Shown: positions 38,735-47,647, counted from the stretch's first letter. The stretch: 64,000 nt of DNA from Spiribacter vilamensis (GCF_004217415.1 NZ_SHLI01000001.1:744001-808000); one strand, 5' to 3'. A program made the numbers and translations. Notes: generated from the sequence alone by a model not told the origin.

Positions 38735-39361
38735 ATGGATACAAGGCGTTTCATTACCATCGAGGGCATCGAGGGAGCGGGCAAGACATCGGCGCTGACA
38801 ACGGTCAGCGACTGGATCATCGCGCGGGGTGATGACCCGCTGATTACGCGCGAACCAGGTGGTACCGCGCTCGGGGAGGAACTGCGCGCCGTTCTACTCG
38901 GCCACCGTGAGCAGGGCATGAGCGCAGAGGCCGAGGTGCTGCTGATGTTCGCGGCGCGGGCCGAGCATCTCGAGACGGTCATCAAGCCGGCGCTACAGGC
39001 CGGTCGCTGGGTGATCTGCGATCGGTTTACCGACGCCAGCCTCGCCTACCAGGGCGGCGGTCGCGGACTCGGCGTCGAGCGGGTGCGCGGGCTCGCCGAG
39101 TGGCTGATGGGCGATCTGCGGCCCGGACTGACATTGTGGCTGGATCTGCCCGTGGCAACCGGGCTGGCTCGTGCTGCCGGCCGGAGTGCCCCGGATCGTT
39201 TCGAATCGGAGCACCAGCGCTTTTTCGAGGCGGTCCGTTCGGCCTATGCACAGATCGCCCGCACCGAGCCGGACCGTATCCGCCGCGTGGATGCGTCGCC
39301 CGCACTCGAACGGGTCCAGGCGACGATCACGACGATCCTCTCGGCGCGATTCGATGACTGA
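38735..39361 (+). CDS. tmk: Thymidylate kinase
   Basis: Tmk phosphorylates dTMP to dTDP. The 208 residues have the P-loop IEGIEGAGKTSAL (9-21), REPGGTALGEELRAVLL, the DR motif in CDRFTDASLAYQGGGRGLG, and LWLDLPVATGLARA. This matches the bacterial enzyme and its position between mltG and holB. The 3' end overlaps holB by eight bases. Confidence 0.96.
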   Translation: MDTRRFITIEGIEGAGKTSALTTVSDWIIARGDDPLITREPGGTALGEELRAVLLGHREQGMSAEAEVLLMFAARAEHLETVIKPALQAGRWVICDRFTDASLAYQGGGRGLGVERVRGLAEWLMGDLRPGLTLWLDLPVATGLARAAGRSAPDRFESEHQRFFEAVRSAYAQIARTEPDRIRRVDASPALERVQATITTILSARFDD

Positions 39362-40334
39362 GACCGGGGCGCCATCCAGCTCGATGCCGTTGCCCTGGCA
39401 GGTGTCCGCCTGGTCACGCTTTCAGGCCAGCGCCGAGGCCGAGCGGATCCCGCATGCGCTCCTGCTCGGTGGTCCGGCCGGAACCGGCAAGGGTGAGTTG
39501 GCGCGGGCCATGGCGGCCCGGCTGCTCTGCCAGCAACCGATCGGGGGAGCCGCCTGCGGTACCTGTCGGGACTGTCGGCTGCGCATGGCGGGCAGTCACC
39601 CGGACCTGCACATCATCGAGCCGGCAACCGGTGGGAGCGGTATCCTCAAGATCGAATCGGCACGTGAACTCACCGAATTCAGCCATCGCACGAGCCAGCA
39701 TAACAGCCGCCGTATTGCCGTTCTCAGCCCGGCCGAGGCCATGAATCGGCATACGGCCAACGCCCTGCTGAAAACCCTCGAGGAACCCCCCGACGGCATG
39801 GTGCTGATCCTCGTCAGTCATCAGCCAGGGCGCTTGAGCGCCACCATTCGCAGCCGCTGCCAGCATTATCGTCTTGGTGTGCCGCCACGGGCCGAGGCCG
39901 TGTCGTGGCTGCAAACGCAGGGCGTTGCCGCCCCCGAGGCACTGCTCGAGCTGGCCGGTGGCAGCCCGCTGAGCGCCCGGCATCTGGCCGCGGCCGAGGG
40001 TGTCGAGCGTTTCGAAGCGCTGGCCGGTGATCTTGCGGCCGTTATCGGTGAGCGTCGGAGCCCCGTCGATGTGGCCATGGAATGGCGGTCGGTGGGCGCC
40101 CTGGAGACGACGCAGCACATGCAACGCCTCGCCATTCAGCTCATGCGCGGAGCGATTGATGCCCGCCGTCGACTGAGCGGCTATCCCGGGCTCGAGCGAC
40201 TGCAGGAAAAGCTCACCGTCGAGCGGCTGAGACGGATCCAGACAGATCTGCTGCCGCTGCGTGATGCCGCCGAACAGCCCCTCAGCCGTGAACTGTCCAT
40301 CGAAGCCCTGTTTTTGATCTGGAGTCGGCCATGA
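39354..40334 (+). CDS. holB: DNA polymerase III subunit delta'
   Basis: HolB is a clamp-loader subunit. The 326 residues contain LLGGPAGTGKGELARAMAAR (Walker A), the zinc module CGTCRDCRLRMAGSHPD, ALLKTLEEPPDGMVLILVS, and the SRC-like motif RSRCQHYRLG. The C-terminal helical domain is less conserved. It overlaps tmk and the following tatD paralog. Many gammaproteobacteria have a PilZ-domain gene between holB and this tatD; it is absent here. Confidence 0.93.
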   Translation: MTETGAPSSSMPLPWQVSAWSRFQASAEAERIPHALLLGGPAGTGKGELARAMAARLLCQQPIGGAACGTCRDCRLRMAGSHPDLHIIEPATGGSGILKIESARELTEFSHRTSQHNSRRIAVLSPAEAMNRHTANALLKTLEEPPDGMVLILVSHQPGRLSATIRSRCQHYRLGVPPRAEAVSWLQTQGVAAPEALLELAGGSPLSARHLAAAEGVERFEALAGDLAAVIGERRSPVDVAMEWRSVGALETTQHMQRLAIQLMRGAIDARRRLSGYPGLERLQEKLTVERLRRIQTDLLPLRDAAEQPLSRELSIEALFLIWSRP

Positions 40335-41110
40335 TTATCGATTCACACTGCCACTTCCACCTGCTCGAGCGCCCCGAGAGCGCCGACAACGCCCTTGCCG
40401 AGGCCCGCGCCGCGGGTGTCGACGCGTTCCTGAACGTGGCCGTCGGGGTGGAGGAGCGAGACCGGCTGATTGCCTTTAGCGAGCGCCACGACGACGTCTT
40501 CACCTCGGTAGGCGTTCACCCCTGTGGCGACGGGGAGGATCCGGAGGCCGATGCGCTGGCCGCCATGGCCGATCACCCCCGCGTGGTCGCGATCGGTGAA
40601 ACGGGACTCGATTACGGCGACGCAGCCGGCGACTACGGCTGGCAGCGGGATCGTTTTCGACGCCATATCGAGGCCGCCCGACAGTCACAACGCCCGATCA
40701 TCGTCCACAGCCGCATGGCGCCCGACGACACCCTGGCTATACTGCGCGAGAGCCGGGCCGACGAGGTCGGGGGTGTGATCCACTGTTTCGTGGAGGACGC
40801 CACGATAGCCCGCGGCATGCTTGATCTGGGCTTTTACCTGTCGTTGTCGGGGATTCTGACGTTTCGTCGGGCCGAGGCGCTGCGGGAGACCGTTCGCGGA
40901 CTGCCCATGAATCGTCTGCTCGTCGAAACCGACAGCCCCTATTTGGCGCCCGTGCCTCACCGGGGCGAGGAGAATCGCCCCGGCTGGGTCCGCGAGGTCA
41001 TCGATTGCCTGGCGGACCTGCAGGGCCTGAGCGCTGATGCCGTGGCCGAACAGACCGCGGAGAACTTTTACGCCTGCTTTCCAAGGGCGACCCCGTCCGC
41101 CGCGGGTTGA
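40331..41110 (+). CDS. TatD-family hydrolase, YcfH type
   Basis: A metal-dependent hydrolase of the TatD/YcfH group, probably acting on DNA or D-aminoacyl-tRNA-like substrates. Family studies differ. The 259 residues have the N-terminal metal motif DSHCHFH (4-10), GVHPCGDGED, Glu in AIGETGLDYGD, IVHSRMAPDDT, VIHCFVEDA and ETDSPYLAPVPHRGEENRP. Unlike the paralog at 347-1147, it keeps the HxH pair. It closes the fab-holB cluster, as ycfH does in E. coli, and converges on the TraB-family gene. Confidence 0.9.
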   Translation: MIIDSHCHFHLLERPESADNALAEARAAGVDAFLNVAVGVEERDRLIAFSERHDDVFTSVGVHPCGDGEDPEADALAAMADHPRVVAIGETGLDYGDAAGDYGWQRDRFRRHIEAARQSQRPIIVHSRMAPDDTLAILRESRADEVGGVIHCFVEDATIARGMLDLGFYLSLSGILTFRRAEALRETVRGLPMNRLLVETDSPYLAPVPHRGEENRPGWVREVIDCLADLQGLSADAVAEQTAENFYACFPRATPSAAG

Positions 41111-41113
41111 GCG

Positions 41114-42316
41114 CTAGACCAGCTGGCCGATGATGCGAAAGCCGGCTAGGTAGGTCCCCGCCGCCGAGCCGAGGGTAGCGAACAGGAAAACGAGCAGCGT
41201 CCGGGCCACCCGGTTCCGCCACCAGCCCCGCCAGTCGGCTACCGCCTCGCGCAGGCCGCGGAAGTCCTCGACCCGGGGCCTGCGGCTCATCAGTTCGATG
41301 GCCGCGGCCACAAACCCGGCGCCGATGGTGGGGTTCAGTGAGGTTAACGGCGCAGCTACGAACGAGCCGATGACCGTGAATGGATGACCGCGGGCGAGGG
41401 CGGCGCCCAGCGCACAGAGACTGCCATTGATCAGGACCCAGTCGGTCACGAGGCGCCAGCCGAGCTCGCTGCTGCGGCTGAAACCGATGGCAAAACCAGT
41501 GAGGATAATCGCGACAACTACCCAGGGAATGAGCTTCGGCCAGCGCGACCGCGCCGGGGTATGCGCGAGTCGCTCGGATTCCGCGGCGGGGTCGTCGAAG
41601 CCGGCCTCAAGCGCCTTTTCCAGGCCACTCAGGTGGCCGGCGCCCACGACCACGAGTACCGACCGTGGCGTTGCCTCCGCCGCGTCGGCGCTTGCCAGCA
41701 GGCGGGCGGCCATGTAGCGGTCGCGCTCATTGATCAGCGGCTCGAAGAGCCGCGCCGAGCCCGCGGCGAATTCACTGAAGGTCGACTCGAGCATATCCCC
41801 CTGCTTGAGCCGCTCGATATCCTCGGCACTGACCTGATCGCGCGATAGCAGGCTGCCCAGCAGTCCGGTGAACAGCATGGGTCGCTGCCACCAGGGAACA
41901 TTCCGATAGACACGCCTGAGGGTGGTACCGATATCGCGGTCGACCAGCCAGACCGGCAGGCGCCGACGCCGTGCGCCGTGGACTGCCGCCTCCAGCTCGG
42001 CGCCGGGCCGGATGTCGAACTGCTCGGCGAGGCGCTGCTGATACGCGCCGAGGGCGAGACTCGCGATGATCATCCCGGCCTTGCCGCTACGCAGGACATC
42101 GAAGAGATCGAGCTGCTCGATCGCCTGCGGATTCATCAGGTTTTGGTAGCGGCTGTCGCAGAGTTCGACCGCAACGACATCGTAGGCGCCGTTATCCACC
42201 TCCTGGCGTACGTCGGCGATACTCTGCGGTGAGACATGGGCCGTCCCGAGGAGGGTAAACGTCGTCGACCCCACCGTTACCTTCCGGATCAGCGAGCTTT
42301 CGTCGTTTTCGGTCAT
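41114..42316 (-). CDS. TraB/GumN/PrgY family membrane protein
   Basis: A protein of the TraB (TIKI-related) family, whose members may be metalloproteases; PrgY in Enterococcus limits pheromone signalling. The 400 residues have a soluble N-terminal domain with the GxxH-type motif LLGTAHVSPQS (about 22-32), VAVELCDSRYQNLM, PVWLVDRDIGTTLRR, and VVVGAGHLSGLEKAL near 216. About four TM segments lie in the C-terminal third (from about 255). The closest relatives are archaeal and bacterial TraB proteins of this 390-400 residue length. Substrate and role are unknown here. Confidence 0.85.
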   Translation of the reverse strand: MTENDESSLIRKVTVGSTTFTLLGTAHVSPQSIADVRQEVDNGAYDVVAVELCDSRYQNLMNPQAIEQLDLFDVLRSGKAGMIIASLALGAYQQRLAEQFDIRPGAELEAAVHGARRRRLPVWLVDRDIGTTLRRVYRNVPWWQRPMLFTGLLGSLLSRDQVSAEDIERLKQGDMLESTFSEFAAGSARLFEPLINERDRYMAARLLASADAAEATPRSVLVVVGAGHLSGLEKALEAGFDDPAAESERLAHTPARSRWPKLIPWVVVAIILTGFAIGFSRSSELGWRLVTDWVLINGSLCALGAALARGHPFTVIGSFVAAPLTSLNPTIGAGFVAAAIELMSRRPRVEDFRGLREAVADWRGWWRNRVARTLLVFLFATLGSAAGTYLAGFRIIGQLV

Positions 42317-42450
42317 GGATATCTTCAGGCTGCGTGGAGTCGCATTATCACGGGGTTAGGGTGCGTTGGCTACCCGGAAAGCGGGCGTAATGAACTCCCG
42401 GTTGGCAGGAATTTGACACAACGGCCGATGCAGCGCACCATCCGATTATT

Positions 42451-42478
42451 GTTATATACGCATATGCAGATATGAATG
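42451..42478. promoter_or_regulatory. AT-rich dyad upstream of the arsenite exporter (possible ArsR-type operator)
   Basis: The gap between the TraB and ACR3 genes holds an AT-rich stretch around 42451-42478 with CATATG half-sites (CGCATATGCAGATATGAA), about 20-40 bases before the GTG start of the exporter. Repeated CATATG-like half-sites are common at ArsR-family operators. No arsR gene is in the window, so regulation by arsenite is an inference. A 15-base piece of it recurs at 54529-54543. Confidence 0.3.
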
Positions 42479-42494
42479 TTACTGGAGGTTAAGC

Positions 42495-43571
42495 GTGAGC
42501 AAGACTGATAATTCCCCGGATATCAAGGAGGGCATGGGCCTCTTTGAGCGTTACCTGTCAGTCTGGGTGGCGCTGGCGATCGTGACCGGCATTGCGGTGG
42601 GTCAGTTCGCGCCCGTGGTGCCCGAGCTTCTGTCGCGTTTCGAGTACGCACAGGTGTCGATCCCGGTCGCGATCCTGATCTGGGCCATGATCTTTCCGAT
42701 GATGGTGCAGGTGGATTTCGACTCCATTGCGGGCGTACGTCGCCAGCCCAAGGGGTTGATTATCACCACGACGGTGAACTGGTTGATCAAGCCTTTCACG
42801 ATGTTCGCCATTGCGTGGTTCTTCCTGGTCGTGCTCTTCGAGCCACTGATCGAGGCGGGCCTGGCCCGGGAGTACCTGGCGGGCGCCATTCTGCTGGGGG
42901 CGGCCCCCTGTACCGCCATGGTCTTCGTCTGGAGCTATCTCACGCGGGGTGACGCCGCCTACACCCTGGTGCAGGTATCACTCAACGATCTCATCATGCT
43001 GTTCGCGTTTGCGCCGATCGTGATGTTCCTGCTGGGGCTCTCGGATATGACCGTTCCCTGGGAGACGATCGGACTGTCGGTCTTTCTCTACATCGTGATT
43101 CCGCTGACCGCCGGCTACGCCACGCGCCGCTACGTGATCGCCAGCAAGGGCATCGATTACTTCGACAACGTCTTCATGAAGCGGTTGGGCCCGGTGACAC
43201 CCGTTGGCCTGATCCTGACGCTGGTGCTGCTGTTCGCATTCCAGGGCGAGGTCATCCTGCAGAACCCGCTGCACATCGTACTGATCGCGGTGCCGCTGGT
43301 TGTTCAGACCTTCCTGATCTTTGCGATCGCCTACGGCTGGGCCAAGGCCTGGAGCGTGCCCCACAGCGTGGCGGCCCCGGGCGCGATGGTCGGTGCCAGC
43401 AACTTCTTCGAGCTGGCCGTGGCGGCGGCGATCTCGCTATTCGGGATGCAGTCCGGGGCGGCGCTGGCCACCGTGGTCGGCGTCCTGGTCGAGGTGCCAT
43501 TAATGCTGGGGCTGGTCTGGATCGCCAACCAGACGCGCGGGTACTTCCCGGTAGCGCAGGCAAGCAGCTAA
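42495..43571 (+). CDS. ACR3 family arsenite efflux transporter
   Basis: ACR3 exports arsenite (and often antimonite) across the inner membrane using the proton gradient. The 358 residues form about ten TM helices. Family marks are LLGAAPCTAMVFVWSYLT with the conserved Cys in TM4 and APGAMVGASNFFELAVAAA in TM9. The start is the GTG at 42495 with GGAGG at 42484-42488. No arsenate reductase (arsC) or arsR is adjacent. Instead it overlaps by one base a CC/Se-motif protein and then a UspA protein. Some ACR3-like proteins carry other substrates, but the motifs here are those of arsenite exporters. Confidence 0.92.
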   Translation: MSKTDNSPDIKEGMGLFERYLSVWVALAIVTGIAVGQFAPVVPELLSRFEYAQVSIPVAILIWAMIFPMMVQVDFDSIAGVRRQPKGLIITTTVNWLIKPFTMFAIAWFFLVVLFEPLIEAGLAREYLAGAILLGAAPCTAMVFVWSYLTRGDAAYTLVQVSLNDLIMLFAFAPIVMFLLGLSDMTVPWETIGLSVFLYIVIPLTAGYATRRYVIASKGIDYFDNVFMKRLGPVTPVGLILTLVLLFAFQGEVILQNPLHIVLIAVPLVVQTFLIFAIAYGWAKAWSVPHSVAAPGAMVGASNFFELAVAAAISLFGMQSGAALATVVGVLVEVPLMLGLVWIANQTRGYFPVAQASS

Positions 43572-43897
43572 TGACCGGACTCGACATCGAAATCACACCG
43601 GAGGCCAGGGACTGGGTTACGCGACTCGGCGGCAGCATGATGATTCGCGGGTCAACCCGCCATGGCTGCTGCGGTGGTTCCGCTTCGGTGCCGGTGGCGG
43701 ATCCGGGAGAACCCGGAGACCCCGCTGGCTATGTCTCGGAGATTAAGGAAGGTATCCGCGTCTATGTGGCGGATGATCTGCGGATCGAGCAACCGCTGAC
43801 GGTTCGACTGGAGGGCTTTCTGGGTTTCCGGCGGCTTTTCGTTGACGGTCTCGAGATGGCAGCGGGCAAAAGTGGACAAGGAGAGAGTGATGTTTAA
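43571..43897 (+). CDS. CC/Se motif family protein
   Basis: A small protein of 108 residues that I assign to the CC/Se-motif family, named for members in which one of a vicinal cysteine pair is replaced by selenocysteine. It reads LDIEITPEARDWVTRLGG, then RGSTRHGCCGGSASVPV with the Cys pair near 36-37, and ends VRLEGFLGFRRLFVDGLEM. The overall pattern recalls IscA/HesB-like folds. Function is not established; the vicinal Cys pair and the one-base overlap with the arsenite exporter suggest thiol chemistry or metalloid binding. No in-frame TGA is present, so this copy is the all-Cys version. Confidence 0.75.
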   Translation: MTGLDIEITPEARDWVTRLGGSMMIRGSTRHGCCGGSASVPVADPGEPGDPAGYVSEIKEGIRVYVADDLRIEQPLTVRLEGFLGFRRLFVDGLEMAAGKSGQGESDV

Positions 43898-44693
43898 GCA
43901 CGCACTGATCGGAATCGATTTTTCACCGGCCTGGCCCTGTGTTCGCCGGCGGGTGGAGGCATTACGCGATTCGGGGCTGGAGCGCGTAACCCTGGTGTAT
44001 GTACTCAGCAGCCGCTATCCATCGGTGCCCGAGGAAAGCCACAGGGCCTGGTACGAGCAGCGCCTGACGGAGGAAGCGGGTCAGCTCGCTTCACCGGGGC
44101 TCGATGTGGACTGGCAGATCCGAACCGGCGAGCCCGGGGCGGAGCTGGTCGCGGCCGCTGACGATATTGGCGCTGATCTGCTGCTGATGGGCAGTCGGGG
44201 CCAGAGTCGCTTCCATGAGTTCTTCCTCGGTAGTACCGCCCTTGATACCGCTCGACTGGCAGGAATGCCGCTGTGGCTGGAGCCTGTGGGAGAGGAATGC
44301 CTGGCAACCGATCAAACCATTCTGCTGGCAACGGACGGTTCAACAGCCGCGAAGTCGGCGGAGGCGGTTTTCGCCGATCTGGCCGGACGGGCGCAGAGGG
44401 CACTGGCGGTCACGGTGCTCGATGACGCCGGGAGCGAGAGCAGTGCCGTCGCCGAGGCGAAGTCTCATCTGGCGGAGCTCTCCGAAGGCATCGCATCGCT
44501 TGAGACCCGTATCGCGGAAGGTGATCCACGTCGCGTGCTGACCGAAATGGCCGATGCCGAAGACGTGGACCTCCTCGTGCTTGGCAAGCGGGGGCGCAAT
44601 CCTTTGCAACAGCTGCTTCTGGGGAGTGTGGCCGAGGCGGCCTGCCGCGGGCTGGATGTTCCGGTGCTTCTGGTGCCGGATCAGTCGATGTAG
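43890..44693 (+). CDS. Universal stress protein, tandem UspA domains
   Basis: A cytoplasmic nucleotide-binding stress protein with two Usp domains in 267 residues. The first ends with LLLMGSRGQSRFHEFFLGST, the ATP-binding G-x2-G-x9-GS pattern. The second ends with LLVLGKRGRNPLQQLLLGSV. I chose the ATG at 43890 (MFKHALIGIDFS), preceded by AAGGAGAG. It overlaps the end of the CC/Se gene by eight bases, so the three genes ACR3, CC/Se and usp form an apparent operon. It converges on the DUF3482 gene with overlapping ends. Confidence 0.9.
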   Translation: MFKHALIGIDFSPAWPCVRRRVEALRDSGLERVTLVYVLSSRYPSVPEESHRAWYEQRLTEEAGQLASPGLDVDWQIRTGEPGAELVAAADDIGADLLLMGSRGQSRFHEFFLGSTALDTARLAGMPLWLEPVGEECLATDQTILLATDGSTAAKSAEAVFADLAGRAQRALAVTVLDDAGSESSAVAEAKSHLAELSEGIASLETRIAEGDPRRVLTEMADAEDVDLLVLGKRGRNPLQQLLLGSVAEAACRGLDVPVLLVPDQSM

Positions 44694-46057
44694 AAATCGG
44701 GCAGGGTTGCGGCCACCTTCTCAATCACCTCGTTACGCTGGGCACTGTCCCTGAAATCCGCATTCAGGGATGACCATTCCGGGTGCTGGCGTGCCTTGTG
44801 CAACAGGGCGACCCGCTCGGTATTCTCGAAGAGCGCCGCCTGCTCCCCCTCCAGCGTCTCGGTCGTGGCATGACCACGGCGGTTGAGGGCGTTGATCAGG
44901 TGCAGTTGCCGTGCCGCCAGTCGCTCCAGCGTCTCGTCGCTGACGCAGACCGGAGGCTGTCCGTAGGATCGTTTCCACAACGGCGGCACCAAAGCGCGTG
45001 CCGCGCCCGTACTACTGCCGACCAACAGCCCCAGCAGGGTGCCTGTACCCAGTGACAGGCCTCCGGTCCCGATATCGAAGGCGGCCCCGATCCCCACGCC
45101 CGCTCCCGCATACCCGGCACCCTGCCGGCCATAGCGCTTGAGCGCATCGACGCTGAATACGTCCTCCGGCCAGTAACCACTCGCCAGCGGCCAGTCGTCG
45201 TCCTCGTAGTCCTCGTCGGCAAAGGCGTAGAGGGCGAGCAGAGTCTCGCTACACACCTGCTCACGCGCCCGAATCGCCTCCCGCAGCGCCTCGAGAGAGG
45301 GATCGGGACCATTCCGGTCGGTCTTTTTCAGGCTTCGCTGCGCGGCGGCAGCGTCTACCAACAGCGTAGCGATGGTTGAACGTGCGGCCTCGCGACACTG
45401 ATGTTCCTCGGTCTGCCGATGGGAGATCCAGGCCTCGATTGCCGGTTCGAAATCATTGAGTTGGCTCGCAACCTTCTTGTAGAGCTGTAGCTCCGTATCA
45501 AGGCTCCGTACCCGGGCATCGAAGGCGACCACGGTATGCAGCGTGACCCGGGCGAGGGCGTCGCGCCATTCCGACTCCCGACTGTCGTCCGCGGCGACAA
45601 AATTGAGCACGGCAATAATCGGCCGCGCACTGCTCGCCAGCACCGCCAACTCGTCCTTGTATTTCTCGAGCACCGGCTCGCGCACATCGACGACATAGAG
45701 CAGTACATCGCAGCCGAGGGTCAGCTCGAGGACCCGGGTTTCCTCGGGGAACTGACGTGCGATGTGGGGATCGTCGAGAAGCCGTTGAAGCGCGGCCAGA
45801 CCGTCGTGGCGCTGCGTGCTCGTCTCCTCGAGATGGTCGAGCAGGGTCGGGGCATTCTCCAGTCCGGGAGAATCCCAGAGACGCAGCCGCGTTGCGTCGC
45901 CATCGGCGAGTGTTGCCGCTGACACGCGGCGGGTGGTCCCGCCGCGATCCTCGACCTCGCCGAAGCTGCGGTTGCGGGTGAGAGTTCGAACCAATGACGT
46001 CTTGCCGGCGTTGGTGTGTCCGACAATACCGACATCAAGGATGGGTGCGTCGGTCAT
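44681..46057 (-). CDS. GTPase with DUF3482 domain
   Basis: An Era/TrmE-like GTP-binding protein of unknown role. The 458 residues start with G1 GIVGHTNAGKTSLVRTL (10-26), then a switch-like GGTTRRV and G3 RLWDSPGLE (59-67). The usual G4 NKxD is degenerate (VLNFVAAD, about 150-157). A helical DUF3482 region follows. Residues 311-355 are strikingly glycine-rich and hydrophobic (GYAGAGVGIGAAFDIG), resembling a membrane-inserting glycine zipper. The start overlaps the stop of the DUF2868 gene by four bases, the usual pairing of the two families. Together they look like a membrane protein with its dedicated GTPase. Confidence 0.85.
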   Translation of the reverse strand: MTDAPILDVGIVGHTNAGKTSLVRTLTRNRSFGEVEDRGGTTRRVSAATLADGDATRLRLWDSPGLENAPTLLDHLEETSTQRHDGLAALQRLLDDPHIARQFPEETRVLELTLGCDVLLYVVDVREPVLEKYKDELAVLASSARPIIAVLNFVAADDSRESEWRDALARVTLHTVVAFDARVRSLDTELQLYKKVASQLNDFEPAIEAWISHRQTEEHQCREAARSTIATLLVDAAAAQRSLKKTDRNGPDPSLEALREAIRAREQVCSETLLALYAFADEDYEDDDWPLASGYWPEDVFSVDALKRYGRQGAGYAGAGVGIGAAFDIGTGGLSLGTGTLLGLLVGSSTGAARALVPPLWKRSYGQPPVCVSDETLERLAARQLHLINALNRRGHATTETLEGEQAALFENTERVALLHKARQHPEWSSLNADFRDSAQRNEVIEKVAATLPDFYID

Positions 46058-47496
46058 GCTGTTTCCGCCTCGTCGGTCCATTGGCGAATCGATGCGATCG
46101 CCGCCGGATCCGGTTGTTGGTGATCGAAAACGACGTAATCGGCGCCGATTGAATCCGCAAGCCGATCCCAGTCGGCAATGCGTGCCTGCGGATCACCGCC
46201 CCTCGAGGCGAGCTCCGTTGCGTCGTGTAGTACCAGGATCAGCGGAGCATCCGCCGTTTTCGCCATGTCGCCCAGGATGTAGGCAGTTCCGGTATCCGGT
46301 GTACGAAGGAGCGAGCAGGTGGCCAGCAGCCCCGTCGTCGGATGGGGCTGCGCCTGCAGCGCCGCGATCAACTGTCGCCGGGCGGCACGTGTGTCAACCG
46401 CTCCGATGACCGGCGCGCTGAGATCCGGAATCGCCGCCAACAGGTCATCGGTGGTGCGCTCTGCGGCGATGACCAGTATCGGGCCCGTGGCGGTTTCCGC
46501 GGCCTGCCGTGGCGCGCGGGGGAGGGTGGCCATGGGTGCCTCGGATTGATTGGCTGGTGCCGACGCCGGATGAACCAGCTCGCGCAGTCGCAGATAACCA
46601 GGTAGTCCCGTGTCCAGTGCCATTCGGTTGCCCTGAAAGTGCCCGAGCAGGCCATAGACTACCGCCAGCACGAGACGCGGCAATGCCCCGTAAATGGCTA
46701 CCGCGCCCACAAGAAAGGCCGCCCAGGCGGCGCGATGCGCGGCCGTCGCCGTACCATCCCGGGCGGCGAGAACCCAGTCAGACTGCACCTCGGGCATCAG
46801 CCCCAGCGCCGCCGGCAAGCTGGCCAGGCCACTCACCAGACCAACGATAACCTCGGCGTCGAGAATCGTCGTACCCCAGCTGAGTGTGTACTCGATAATG
46901 CTGAAATAAAGCGCCATGGCGGCGATGGCGGTGCTCGTATACGCCAGCCAGAAACCATGGATGATCGCCGCGAGGCGCGATTGTCCGGCCGGTGTACGCA
47001 GTAGATAAACACAGGCGCGAACCAGACTGGGTGCCAGATCGCTGTGCAGGAATTTCGGTGCCAGCCGCTCGAGAAAGCCGCGTAGCAGCGGACCGATCAG
47101 CATCCCGTCAGAACGCCAGCCAGGACGAGCAATCATGACGATCAGCCAGCCGACCAGCGTCAGGCTTGGCAGCCCCAGCAGCGCGACCAGTACGAGCAAC
47201 GCATCGACGTCGCGTATCTCCAGTGCAGCGCGTGCGGCGAACCAGCCTGCGAGCGCTGCACCGACGAGCGCCGCCATAACGAACAGCTGAAACGCATGCT
47301 TGAGATGCTTGAGGTCAGCCGCCGCCGTGGCCGCCTCAGGCAGTGCCACTGCGCGAGCCGCCAGCTGATCGGTCAGAGAGCCGTTTGTCGACCGTGCCAC
47401 CGCGTTCGCGGTGTCATCGTCGTGGCTGCGACCGTGCTGTTGTTCATGGAGACGGACCGCTTCAGTAAGGATCCAGTCGTGGATGGTTACCGCCAT
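46054..47496 (-). CDS. DUF2868 domain-containing membrane protein
   Basis: A 480-residue membrane protein of unknown function that is nearly always encoded with a DUF3482 GTPase. After a cytoplasmic N-terminus (WILTEAVRLHEQ), hydrophobic helices lie near residues 65-90, 95-125, 170-195, 200-230 and 255-285. The C-terminal third is soluble (GPILVIAAERTTDDLL and LILVLHDATELASRGG). I chose the ATG at 47496; the Met six codons upstream lacks a better site. The 151 bases upstream are AT-rich and probably contain the promoter. Confidence 0.82.
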   Translation of the reverse strand: MAVTIHDWILTEAVRLHEQQHGRSHDDDTANAVARSTNGSLTDQLAARAVALPEAATAAADLKHLKHAFQLFVMAALVGAALAGWFAARAALEIRDVDALLVLVALLGLPSLTLVGWLIVMIARPGWRSDGMLIGPLLRGFLERLAPKFLHSDLAPSLVRACVYLLRTPAGQSRLAAIIHGFWLAYTSTAIAAMALYFSIIEYTLSWGTTILDAEVIVGLVSGLASLPAALGLMPEVQSDWVLAARDGTATAAHRAAWAAFLVGAVAIYGALPRLVLAVVYGLLGHFQGNRMALDTGLPGYLRLRELVHPASAPANQSEAPMATLPRAPRQAAETATGPILVIAAERTTDDLLAAIPDLSAPVIGAVDTRAARRQLIAALQAQPHPTTGLLATCSLLRTPDTGTAYILGDMAKTADAPLILVLHDATELASRGGDPQARIADWDRLADSIGADYVVFDHQQPDPAAIASIRQWTDEAETA

Positions 47497-47559
47497 AAGT
47501 GCACAGGTTACCAAGGTCGGGGAGCAGTCAGAAGCCGTTATGGCTTTTTCCGGGCATTA

Positions 47560-47600
47560 ATATTAGTGCGTATAATATATATTATGTTAAATAACGCAAT
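47560..47600. promoter_or_regulatory. AT-rich palindromic stretch upstream of the DUF2868 gene
   Basis: A perfect 14-base palindrome (ATAATATATATTAT, 47572-47585) lies in an AT-only island between the SDR stop and the DUF2868 start. It is very unlike the surrounding GC-rich DNA. It could hold the DUF2868 promoter or a regulator site; which of the two cannot be told from the sequence. Confidence 0.35.
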
Positions 47601-47647
47601 CGAGGCTATGCTGAGCACCATTCAACTGCCGTCATATCTCCCCGCTC

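Noticed and set aside
43571-43897. CC/Se family gene as a selenoprotein
   Set aside because: This copy has two Cys codons at the motif and no internal TGA.
47528-47552. Short stem followed by T's as a terminator for the SDR gene
   Set aside because: The T-run is on the plus strand, where no gene ends; on the SDR strand the stem is only five bases with no T-run.
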